A model generated the notes under the pieces. It searched no databases and had not been told where the DNA came from. It worked only from the letters and a program-made list of their open reading frames with translations. The position numbers and the translations under genes were made by a program. This document shows positions 54,523 through 64,000 of a stretch of 64,000 nt of DNA, one piece after another. The stretch lies in NCBI RefSeq assembly GCF_004210375.1, contig NC_134825.1, positions 7,068,001 to 7,132,000 on the forward strand, given 5' to 3'. Position 1 is the stretch's first letter. Every line of letters starts with the position of its first letter. Origin of the DNA: Tachypleus tridentatus (Eukaryota; Arthropoda; Merostomata; Xiphosura; Limulidae).

Positions 54523-56590
54523 GCTCCAATATTGTCCTCTAATTTTATATGTTATATTATGTTGAATTAATGTCTCCCTCTGACACCGATGTTGTTGCGT
54601 TGTTCTTACATTGGTATATTTTTTTCAAATATTTGAAAATAATTCGAACGACTAGTCCACATGATGACAATAAAGTACTTATTTTGTTAAATATGGTTTC
54701 TACTGACATTTATACACTATCATTAATTGCTTTAGTTCTACGTTACAAATGGCGCTAACCAGGGCCTTCAAAAGGAAAGAGTGAGATGGATGAAGTCATA
54801 CTTTTGTCTTTCAATAAAAACCTCCTCAGTGTTAATTTTTTTATGAATAAAAGCAAGACAAAAAAAACGCATCTATCTGAAGATAACCATTCCGTGAACA
54901 GAAATGTTTGATTTAGTAGAAACTGCATTAACATTGGACGTAAAGATTAACTATATAAATAATAGTCAAGATCATCACCTCTTATGATAGGCAAGGGCCC
55001 ATTTAATGACAGAAGGGAAAGGCCACTATGTATAATCAAAGTTGACCCTGACTATCGTCAGAATGGTCCCTATATACTAAGGGGCAAAATCCTAGCAATC
55101 TCATTTGAAACAGAAAAATAGATGTTAACGTTTTATGAGAATATAAATGTATAACATCAGCGCATTTATCACAGTTAGGCATGTGTCTCGTAGTTTATTG
55201 TCAAGGGCCCTTCCTTTCCCAGATATTAAATCTATTAGAAGAGCCCTTAATAGTCAAAGGACAATATATGTCATCTATACTAAGTTACAATAAAAATTCG
55301 TGACAACTTTCATAGAAAATATATTAGTGTGTTTATATAATTGTTAAATCTTTGCCGTTCTCACGAAATCGATATGATTTAGTGATTTCTGTTTAAATGC
55401 AGTATACGCATTGTATAAGAATTACAACTAGCGACAAAATTATATCGATTTTTCTGTCCACTACTATCCATTAGTTATATTACATCAATTTGTTTTTTGC
55501 GAGCTTCCGTTGGTAGTTTTGTTTTACATTTTTTTCCTCTGGCTAACACTTAAGTTACAAAGTTAAACACATAACATGATAATATACACCAATGATTTAC
55601 TAAACCATGATATTTCAAAAATTTAAGAGAAACTTACCAGGATTTATTTCCGTTATTAAAATTTGCTCCATATTAACTCACACTGTAAAATAATAAATAA
55701 CGAACAAACACAAAGGTCCCTAAATTTGCATTTTTTACATGTTCGGCACTGTCTCGTTTCAAATATTCAAATTTTAATTAATCAGTTGTGATTCTTAGGC
55801 GAAATATGCACTCAAACACTAACTGTTCACTTTAGTACAAGTACAAGTATCCGAGATAATTCCTTCATCCGATTAGACAAAAATATTTAGAAGTTGCTAC
55901 TAGCAACTGTACAGTAAGGCTGGTTGTAAGTTTTACAGTGACTTGTTTTCCAATAGTTCAAAAGCGAGTCTTGTGCAAAATGCATGGAAATAATAACAAT
56001 GGATTGGTTATACAATGTCAGTCAAATCCTTACCTATTAGGAAATTTTAAGTAAATCATGTATATTATTGCTGACTTATTGTAAAATTCAGTCGCAATCC
56101 CCAGAACATTCAAATGGGGAGTCTTCTAAATATAAGGTTTCCCGGAAGTGAAAATATTGTATGGATTCTCAAAATTGTATTAGTCATCATAAGACTTACC
56201 ATCTGCTAAAGTAAGGCATTAGACGAGAGTTCTGCTTTAATCCAGTTATATATATCGTACAATTATTATCATTATAATAAAAAAATTTTACAGCTTCTTG
56301 AAAACTCATGAGACATTGCGCAGTAAATTTTAATTAATTTATTATTTAAGCCTCTTTCAACTAGCTGCAACGAGAATATTTCAATTTCTTGTCAAATCGA
56401 CCATGTTTAACGTGTACATGAATAAATCACGTGATGTTTGTGAATAATTACCAGCAGTAGCGTAGCCAGATTCTCCATTCGACGTGGGATCAGGAATTTT
56501 TAAGGGACGCCAATAAATTAAAAAGCCGACACTGGTCTAATTTTTTTTATAAAATTTTCATTAAAACATGTAATAGTGGTTATAGAAGTT
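54523..56590. other. No gene recognised
   Basis: AT-rich. Near 56457 CAGCAGTAGCGTAGCCAGAT and near 56950 GGGAGGCCGGGCCCCTCC may be the ends of a decayed DNA transposon interrupted by the SINE at 56610. Nothing else. Confidence 0.4.
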
Positions 56591-56609
56591 TTAATTTTCA
56601 TTATATGAT

Positions 56610-56884
56610 GGCCCGGCATGGCCAAGCGTGTTAAGGCGTTCAACTCGAAATCCGAGGGTCGCGGGTTCGAATCCCGGTCGCACCAAACATGCTCGCCCTT
56701 TCAGCCGTGGGGGCGTTATTATGTGACGGTCAATCCCACTATTCGTTGGTAAAAGAGTAGCCCAAGAGTTGGCGGTGGGTGGCGATGACTAGCTGCCCTC
56801 CCTCTAGTCTTACACTGCTAAATGAGGGACGGCTAGCACAGATAGCCCTCGAGTAGCTTTGTGCGAAATTCCAAAACAAACAAA
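56610..56884 (+). repeat. tRNA-derived SINE, copy 12, best tRNA-like head
   Basis: A full-length copy with TSD CATTATATGAT (56599-56609) and CATTAAATGAT (56885-56895). The head reads GGCCCGGCATGGCCAAGCG...GGGTTCGAATCCCGGTCGCA, with A-box TGGCCAAGCGTG and B-box GGTTCGAATCC. It is close to consensus and so probably among the youngest copies here. Confidence 0.97.
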
Positions 56885-57267
56885 CATTAAATGATACAAA
56901 ACAAGGTTATTATATACAAAAGCCGAAAAATATAACAACATGTTCAGATTTTCAGGGAGGCCGGGCCCCTCCGAATAAACCTCTGATTAACAGTTAATAT
57001 CATTACGTTAGAACATAATATTGTTTAAAAAAATAACTAAAAATCTCACGATGAGAGACTTTGCCTCTTAAAAAACAAACAAGCGTTTCAAAACGATATC
57101 TTATGTAAGTCTAAAATTAGTAAGTGTGTAATTTGCCCAAATGAAGCCTCAATAGCGAAACGTTGACTTTATAACCAAATTCAATATGGACCAAAATAGA
57201 CTGCTTCAATGTTTTCAGGCCTAATTATTTTCATACACTTAAAATGTGAACTAGTAAAGTTAAATTA

Positions 57268-57497
57268 TGCGAGTGATTAGCCGTCCCTAATTTAGCAGTG
57301 TAAGACTATAGAAAAGGCAGCTAGTCATCACCACCCACCATTAACTCTGAGCTACTCTTTTACCAACGAATGGTGTGATTGACTATACATTATAACGCCC
57401 CCACGAATGAAAGGGCGAGTATGTATGATGTGAAGAGGATTCGAACCCACGACTCTCAGATTATGGGTAGAGCGCCCAATCATTTGACCATGCCAGA
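57268..57497 (-). repeat. tRNA-derived SINE, copy 13, tail missing
   Basis: A reverse copy from GATTAGCCGTCCCTAATTTA to the head GATTCGAACCCACGACTCTC and TTTGACCATGCCAGA. The 3' tail region is lost. Confidence 0.9.
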
Positions 57498-58570
57498 TTT
57501 TAGGAGAAACAGGAAATTACACTACAAGATATGACATCCACCAGTGATGATAAACATTCAACAGGAAGATGCTCAAATAAAAGAAATGTATTTAAAACAA
57601 ATTATTAAGCGGCATAATAATAGCACAAAACGACCCTCATGACAAGCAGTTGTTTCATAAAGCTCCAAAATAAGGAAGTAGTTGGCCTAGTTGGATTCTT
57701 TACACATACAATAGAGCTAATTGTGTTAAAAGTGGGAAGATACCAATGGGTAGAAACAGTTACAGTTTAGTAATTCTCAATCTGAAATATACCATTATTT
57801 ACATAAGTTTACAAAGCTGGATAAATGGGTGTTATGAAGACACTGCAGCAAGCAAGAAAATGCTTCTATTAGATTGGATGCTGAGAATCTGCATCAAATT
57901 ATTGTAAAACATGTGAATCCTGCTGTATGCTTTAAGGTCTACAACAGAAACAGCAGATACAACAGTACAGTGTTGGAATACCACTGAAGAGTTGCTATTT
58001 GATATGGTTGGTCCTTTCTGGAGAGTAACTATAAAAATAGATATCATTGTTGTAATGGACTGTTTTAACAAGGAAAAATGCTGTTCCTAATCAGGAAGCA
58101 GAAACCTTTGTGAAAAATCTCATCAGTGAATTTGTTTCAGGATTTGATGTGTCCAAATAACTTCACAAGGATGGATCTTTGAATCATTGTTTGCAGAAGT
58201 GTATCAGATCCTTGGGAGTAAATAGACCAGAACAACAGCTCTTCATTACTCTTCTGATGGCATGGAAGAGAGATGCCCTGCTTTATTACCTCATACAGTC
58301 ATCTATATGGATTAACATAAGAAAATGAGGGACAAAGATCTTCCACTGTTACTGATGAGTCATTATACATCAAACAGTATATGAAACCATAATCCGTGAT
58401 GACGACAAAACCCACTTCTAGAGAAATATATATATGTAAAAATGACTGGTATGGATAGAGAAAGCACTAATAGAGGAGCTAACAACATTTCAACCTTCTT
58501 TGGTCATCATCAGGTTCACAAAGAAAGAAAGAGGTAACTGAACAATAGCTGACCACATGTCTGAAGATGG

Positions 58571-59632
58571 TTGTGTAACTCATCAATAGATATTCCCAGC
58601 AAACAATTAGCAACCCTCATAGAATTCACCACAATGAAGATAAACTTCATGTTCAACAACCACAACTATATACAAACAAATGGCCTAAGCATGGGCAACC
58701 CAGTATCACCAGTTCTAGCCAATATTTTTATGACACAAGTTGAAACACAAGCAATTAACACAGCATTATATCCACCATCATACTGGTACAGATATGTAGA
58801 TGACACGGTTGCGGGATTCAAATCTACAGAACACACACTTAATTTTTCAATCACATTAACTCTATACATCCCAACATCAACTTCACATGTGAACAGGAAG
58901 AAATCAATAAAATATCATTTCTTAACCTCAAAATTATAAGAACCGATACACAATTTAAAACAGGAATCCACTGAAAAATCACCCATACTATACATTCCTT
59001 GGGACTCAGCACATGAAACAAAATAAAAATTCAACATACTAAGAAACCAAATAAACACAGCCATAAAACTATACTCACCAGATAAAATTAACGATGAATT
59101 AGACAAAATAAAACAATACTTCATCAACATCAATAAGTTTCCTCCACAAACCGTAGAAAACATTATACGCACACACCTAGACAGAAAGCAAAATCAACCA
59201 ACTAAAGTAAATATATCTCACAAATCAAAAAATCACAAAACCATATACTGCTGCATACCATATATTCCTGACATCAGCAGACAAATAACCAACATTTGGC
59301 AAAAACTAATAATAAAATATGACATTCCAGTTAATACCAAATTTATTCAAAAACCAGGCACAAAACTTAGGTCTATACCATGTAAAAACTACACTGACAA
59401 ACACAACACCAACATTATTTATAAAATACAATGTGATAACTGCCACGACTTCTATATTGGAGACACAAGTAGAAAAATGGAAACCAGATTCAAAGAACAC
59501 AAAAAGTCACCTTCACATGTTTTTGAACACTCCAAATCAAATAAACACAACGTAACCATAGAAAACACCCAACTACTAAATAAAGAAACAAAAATAAACC
59601 AATACAAAGGAACACCTTTTTACCTATATTAA
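58571..59632 (+). pseudogene. Penelope RT and GIY-YIG endonuclease, broken
   Basis: Frame 58571-58936 has PSKQLATLIEFTTMKINFMF, QTNGLSMGNPVSPVLANIFM and YWYRYVDDTVAGF, the YVDD active site. A frame change near 58850 then breaks the RT thumb. Around 59425-59500, CDNCHDFYIGDTSRKMETRF is the GIY-YIG endonuclease motif with the YIG intact, followed by KHNVTIENTQLLNKETK, the usual C-terminus. The family protein normally has another 250 or more residues before the RT, absent here. Compared with the minus-strand copy at 10440-11586 the residues are very similar, so the two derive from one recent source. Confidence 0.88.
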
Positions 59633-59744
59633 TAAATATATCCTACATCTAAGCACGCCCTCTACATTCCTACACTCATTTACACAACCGCCTTCAAACA
59701 TGTGGTCAGCTATCGGTCAATTACCTCTTTCTTCCTTTGTGAAC

Positions 59745-59771
59745 CTGATGACGCCCGAAGAAGGTCAAAAC
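59745..59771 (+). ncRNA. Hammerhead-like core, mutated
   Basis: CTGATGA, CGCCCGAAGAAGGTC, then AAAAC in place of GAAAC. The same position as in the 42894 copy, but the conserved G of GAAA is lost, so self-cleavage is unlikely. Confidence 0.35.
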
Positions 59772-60449
59772 GTTATTCACTACTCTATTAGTGCTTTCTC
59801 TACCCATAGCAGCTATTTTCACATACATAAGTACATGAAACCATCATCACTGATGTTCAGTAGAGAACAAAAAGTGCCACTGGATGTTCTGCAGTCTCAT
59901 CTGAAGAACAGCCAAGGAACACCACTAATGACATAAATTACTTTACTCATGCAAGATTTGAAATAGCTAGAGATAATAGAAATGTCACTGTAATGTTAGT
60001 ACTGATGTGACTGGATTCCATTATGGGAATATGACATGGTTGTGCATTCCCCACTGCAACAAAGGATGAACTCTAAAATTATAAAGGTGCTTGAAGCAGC
60101 CATAGGCTATATCAAAAATAATCAATGATATGGTTTACAAAATTCAAAAGGATAAGCAATCCTAGCTAAAAATCGTCCATTGTGCCTATCTTTGGACATA
60201 TGTTGGTGAAGGTATATCCAAATGGGTAACTACAGAGAAAAAACTGCCAGTGGAAACTTAACCTGCTGAGGAAACCATAGTTTCTTTCAAAACTAGTTCC
60301 AGAGTATTGCCAAGATTGGAACTGCTAATGGATTGACCAAACCACATTCCAATAAAAAACTCCCCAAGCAAGAGAATGTTCAGTGATAATAAAGGACAAC
60401 ATGTCACACCATCCATAATCAAAGAGCCTTGAAAGATAAATCCACCCAA

Positions 60450-63400
60450 ATAACTTGGTAAATTGAAAATTTAGTGTGGTATTTTATTTTTGGTATTAAG
60501 ATTGTTCAACAGATTTCACAATCAAGGAAAGGGAGCAGTGTTGCAAGTTATAAATTTAACGTTTTAATTTATTTGTTTGCTAGAGGAGCCTGTGGATTTT
60601 AATAACGATGTTCAGATAGGCATAGAAAATCTTTATTTAACATCAGTTTTTTTTTCGTACATTTGAAGCTAGAATACAAACACAAAATAGTTATTAAGAT
60701 TGTAGTGAACTTTTTAAGAACAAACTTGAATCAGTCAATGTGTTATTTGGATCTGTGTCAGCTACTACAGTCAATGAGTTAATATGTACAAGCAACTGGA
60801 CTTTACTATAGTCGTAGGATCACTGGAGACTTAAAAGTCATTTGTAATGCTAAACTGCTATCACAATATATGACAGTGTACAATGTGCTATCTTATAGAA
60901 ACATTAAAGGAGGAAATAAGTTAACTTCTCCTCTTCATGACAGATGAGTTTTATATTATATATATTTTCACCAGATAATTTGAAAGAGCCCACTAATGAA
61001 AGGCCAACAATATTCTTCCTTTACAAAATTGTATCTGCCTTTGTGATTTTGCAGTGTCTGGGTTATTTACAGTGGAGAAATAGAATTTACTTAAAAAAAC
61101 AACTGAATAACTTATTTTTTAAATTATCATAAGATATAAAAGTATTGGAAGTTTTATGTAGCATAAAAACTTAAAAAATGCAACATTTGTTTGAAAGTAT
61201 TTTTTATTACCTAAATTTCAATTTAACTAAAACACTGAACAGTATAATTTAATAATAATAACTGGTTTAAAAACCAACATACTGTTCTAGAACAGTGGAA
61301 GTATTTTTAGGTATCACCATTCTCTATACAAAAGTAGAAATAACTGATTTGTAGAGCATTAATATTGCAGTAGAAAACTTAAATATTCCTAATTATCATC
61401 CAAAACACATGTAAAAAAGTATTTAAGATAAATATTTGTATACATAATTCAAGTGAAAGTTATTTATAAAGAAAAAGTTCTCATAAACAAAAAGTACCAA
61501 ATACACATATAAGTGTGATTAAACATATATTAAATATTTGCTTATATAAATGAAGTAAATGGTTTGTTAAAGAATAAATTATTATACCAAACAGAATATG
61601 AATAATCCTGCCTACAACCCCAAAACATGTACAAAAGTTATGCAACTAAATATGTGAAGCTACCTTAAATAAAAAAGTGACTTGTGTAGCAACAGCATTG
61701 ACAAAAATATAAATATTATTTAGTACCATCCCACACACATAGAAAGTGCAATAAGTATACATTCTTGGATCTAATTAACATGAATATTATAAGCAACTTA
61801 GAATAATTTATTGAACAATTATATATTGTTTAGAAATTAAATATACTTAAGTGCTACCCGTATCATGAGAACAACAGAGATAACTAACTCCATATTAAAT
61901 ACATCACAGTAAAAGTCTTGCAACATAATCTCTTCTGAAGATTGCCAATAATTTGTCACAACACTATTTACAAAAATGTACTGCTCTGACCAAGTTTAAA
62001 ACAATCCAAGTGTTTTGGTGGTAACTAAAAAGAATTATGTATTGAATTTTCTTTCATACACAAAAATCAAGTAAATAATATTTTCAACTGGTTTGTAAAC
62101 TAACTGGCAATTAAAAGAAAATAAAAAAACCTGATATGTCACAGTGAAATGTCCCAAATAAATGGACGAATCTCAATATTCACAAACCTGTTTCATGTTC
62201 CTTTCAGATTAGCCATATTCCAACCAGAGAACAAACACTGTGATCTGCTTGTAATTTGTTGGAAAGAAGCAACCTGATCAGCTACTCTAATAAATAATTA
62301 TATTTGACATTAAAAATTCTAAGATCTACTAGGGTTAAAAATATGTACAAAATATACTGACCAGTTTTCCCTGTGTTAAAGATTAATCATTGAAATAAAA
62401 AATCATGGTACAAGGCTCAAATAAGGTTTAAATTTATACTTTTCTTTATGATTAAACATAGAAAAGTAAAGCACTTTATTGAATCCTACAGGCAATGGCA
62501 AAAAAAATTACATAACTTGCAGTTCAAATGTCAGGATCAGAGTTGAGACCACAGTTCTTCTACAAGGTAAAGCTGAAAGCTCTTCATCCACCTACATGAT
62601 GGAATACCAAGGCACAAACAGGATGAGAGTACATATAAAAAAAAGCAGATATGGACAAGAGCATCTTTTAAACACTCCTTAAAGCTGGAAGAAAAGCAAA
62701 GTAACATTTTTGTTAGAATAATTCAGAATATATAAAAAAACTAAGTACCTCTCCTAACTAGGATCAACAATGTTAAGTTTCAACAAATGATATTTTAAAT
62801 TTTAGTTTTATACCTTATATAACATCCCTGGAGTTCAATTACAGATACTGATAATTCATCCAATTTTTTATAAGTTACATATTAGGACACAAGAAATCTT
62901 TATGAAGAGAGAAATTGCATTTAGATAAACTAGTTTTAAAAGGTTTTATAAAGCTAGTGTTTTATGAATGTTCTTTATCCTTCAGATAAGATATTTTCAA
63001 AAAGATACAAAATAATTGTTTAAATGTGAATGCTTCAATTTTTCTAAACATTCTATTTACTCCAGTGAATTAATAGATATTTATTTTAAAACAATTTAAT
63101 AAAAATTCTCACATTTCAATGTGGTGGTGTTTTTTAATGAGATTTTAATTAATTATATTAAACTACCAAACAATGCTCAAAATTTGATGGGCACCAAAAT
63201 GAACAATAATTAAAGAATTTAATACAGTTTGGTGCTGTGTACTTTCACTATTAAACCTCATTCCATAAACTTTACTAATATCCCTACCTTCACAAGAAGT
63301 CTTCAATCTCTGGTTGTAGAACTTTGCTTGCCTCTCTGTTTGGAAAGGTTTATATGGATGTCAATAATTTAAACAGCTATTATGGTTTTAGATTATACTT

Positions 63401-63550
63401 GCTTCTTATTGTGAGTAATAAAATTGATATTTGAATATAAATAAATTGTACCTGTAATAGCAATAAATATTGTCAAAGTTTTGAAATGTGAACTTTGTAC
63501 ATTTCTAAAATAATGACAACTTTGATTTCTTCACAAAAAACAAAAAAAAA
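60450..63550. other. No gene recognised
   Basis: AT-rich, apparently single-copy sequence with short meaningless frames. It might be intron or 3' untranslated sequence of a gene beyond the window, but nothing in it shows this. Confidence 0.4.
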
Positions 63551-63556
63551 GTTTCA

Positions 63557-63650
63557 GTCTTCACATAGAAAGCTAAGTATAGCATATTCCATAAATCACA
63601 TTCAGTCTTCACATAAAAAGCTAAGTACAGCATATTCCATAAATCACGGA
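63557..63650. repeat. 47-bp direct repeat, 2 copies
   Basis: CAGTCTTCACATAGAAAGCT then AAGTATAGCATATTCCATAA ATCACA is repeated immediately with three changes. Confidence 0.9.
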
Positions 63651-63729
63651 AGAGTGAAGGAAATTAACACAGATGTAAATCATGTGCCCAAAATAAACTT
63701 ATTGTGCAACAAATTATTATTACATACAA

Positions 63730-63950
63730 GGAATTGTGATGTAATACACACAGATAATCAATACTAAATACTGACATTTTAATGTAATACACAAAGCTAA
63801 GCCTCACATGGACATTTGTAATGATTACATAGTTAAGCCATCCATACAGACATTTGTAATGTAATACAAATAGATGATTCTTACATACAGACATTTGTAA
63901 TGTAATACAAATAGATGATTCTTATATACAGACATTTGTAACGTAACACA
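63730..63950. repeat. Tandem repeat, about 42-bp unit, around 5 copies
   Basis: The unit is ACATTTGTAATGTAATACAA ATAGATGATTCTTACATACAG. The last two copies are almost identical and earlier ones degenerate. Confidence 0.85.
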
Positions 63951-64000
63951 ATAGCAGTAACAATCACTACTGTTACCTTTTAATCGTTAAATTGTTCAAT

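Larger units (their letters stand above)
58391..59834 (+). mobile_element. Penelope-like retroelement, truncated, inserted in Gypsy
   Basis: The element is bounded by ATGAAACCAT at 58381-58390 and 59835-59844. The left terminus (GTGATGACGACAAAACCCAC) and right terminus (TTCTCTACCCATAGCAGC) are inverted copies of the family end of about 170 bp. The interior begins partway through the RT, so the 5' part is missing, as in the copy at 10186. A hammerhead-like core lies at its right end. Confidence 0.9.
57680..60440 (+). mobile_element. Gypsy-type LTR retrotransposon pol remnant, split by Penelope insertion
   Basis: In changing frames the plus strand reads TLQQARKCFYWIG-like and CKTCESCC (integrase zinc region, 57840-57940), FDMVGPFWRV (57990-58020, first catalytic Asp), AETFVKNLISEFVSGFDVSK (58100-58160), HYSSDGMEER (58250, 'HPQSDGMVER' with the catalytic Glu). 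Then, after the insertion, it reads KPSSLMFSREQKVPLDVLQS (59838-59900) and VYKIQKDKQ...KIVHCAYLWTYVGEG (60130-60210, the C-terminal tail). The two halves join at the Penelope target duplication. No LTRs are visible, and stops are frequent. Confidence 0.75.

Noticed and set aside
56610-56690. Stand-alone tRNA gene
   Set aside because: The A and B boxes belong to the tRNA-like head of a SINE with full body, tail and target duplication.

Overview
The window is AT-rich, intron-rich animal DNA dominated by transposable-element remnants. There is no bacterial-style gene packing, and the real genes are split by GT-AG introns. At least thirteen copies of one roughly 270-bp tRNA-derived SINE, whose body carries the phrases CTACTCTTTTACCAACGAAT and AGCAGTGTAAGACTAGAG, together with an R2-type element carrying N-terminal zinc fingers and Penelope-like elements, suggest a chelicerate. 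From memory of this SINE, a horseshoe crab (Limulus/Tachypleus type) is most likely. That is inference, not a database result.

Layout. 1-305: 3' end of a Tc1-like transposon. 1-8.3 kb: three exons of an animal haem peroxidase on the minus strand, with introns full of SINEs, a palindromic Penelope remnant, a tandem array and an unclassified dispersed repeat. 10.2-11.8 kb: Penelope-like element (minus). 13.8-18.3 kb: degraded R2-clade retrotransposon (plus) containing five exact 90-bp repeats. 19.4-21.8 kb: minisatellites. 22.1-23.1 kb: CR1-like LINE. 24.26-27.30 kb: hAT transposon with terminal inverted repeats and a pogo/Tigger-type MITE inside. 29-33 kb: LTR and LINE scraps. 33.6-35.7 kb: two abutting near-perfect satellites, 71 bp and 49 bp, the second with higher-order structure. 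36.9-38.2 kb: two coding exons (331 aa) of a multipass membrane protein resembling TMEM121 (minus). 42.6-44.7 kb: Penelope remnant, Tc1 fragment and an internally deleted mariner. 47.1-52.3 kb: two copies of an uncharacterised zinc-binding protein family, described below. 53.7-57.5 kb: LINE and SINE fragments. 57.7-60.4 kb: Gypsy pol remnant split by a Penelope insertion. 60.5-64 kb: AT-rich, with short repeats only.

The most interesting locus is 47.1-52.3 kb. At 49757-52258 lies a 2.5-kb element with CACAG/CACTG-type inverted ends and TAA on both sides. It encodes a protein of about 565 aa, broken by two single-base slips, that is neither of the hAT, mariner nor piggyBac type. It has CxxC pairs and a D...D...CxxC...H...E arrangement that could be a DDE transposase fold. 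A divergent relative, N-terminal part only, lies 1.8 kb away on the opposite strand. It has an intron and two in-frame stops. Just upstream of it are a TATA box and a 100-bp, 10-bp-period array of GAAnnTTC units resembling a heat-shock promoter.

The only host genes I can support are the peroxidase and the TMEM121-like gene. Everything else recognisable is mobile DNA, mostly dead, with several datable nestings: piggyBac MITE in the CACTG element, pogo MITE in hAT, mariner in Tc1, and Penelope in Gypsy.
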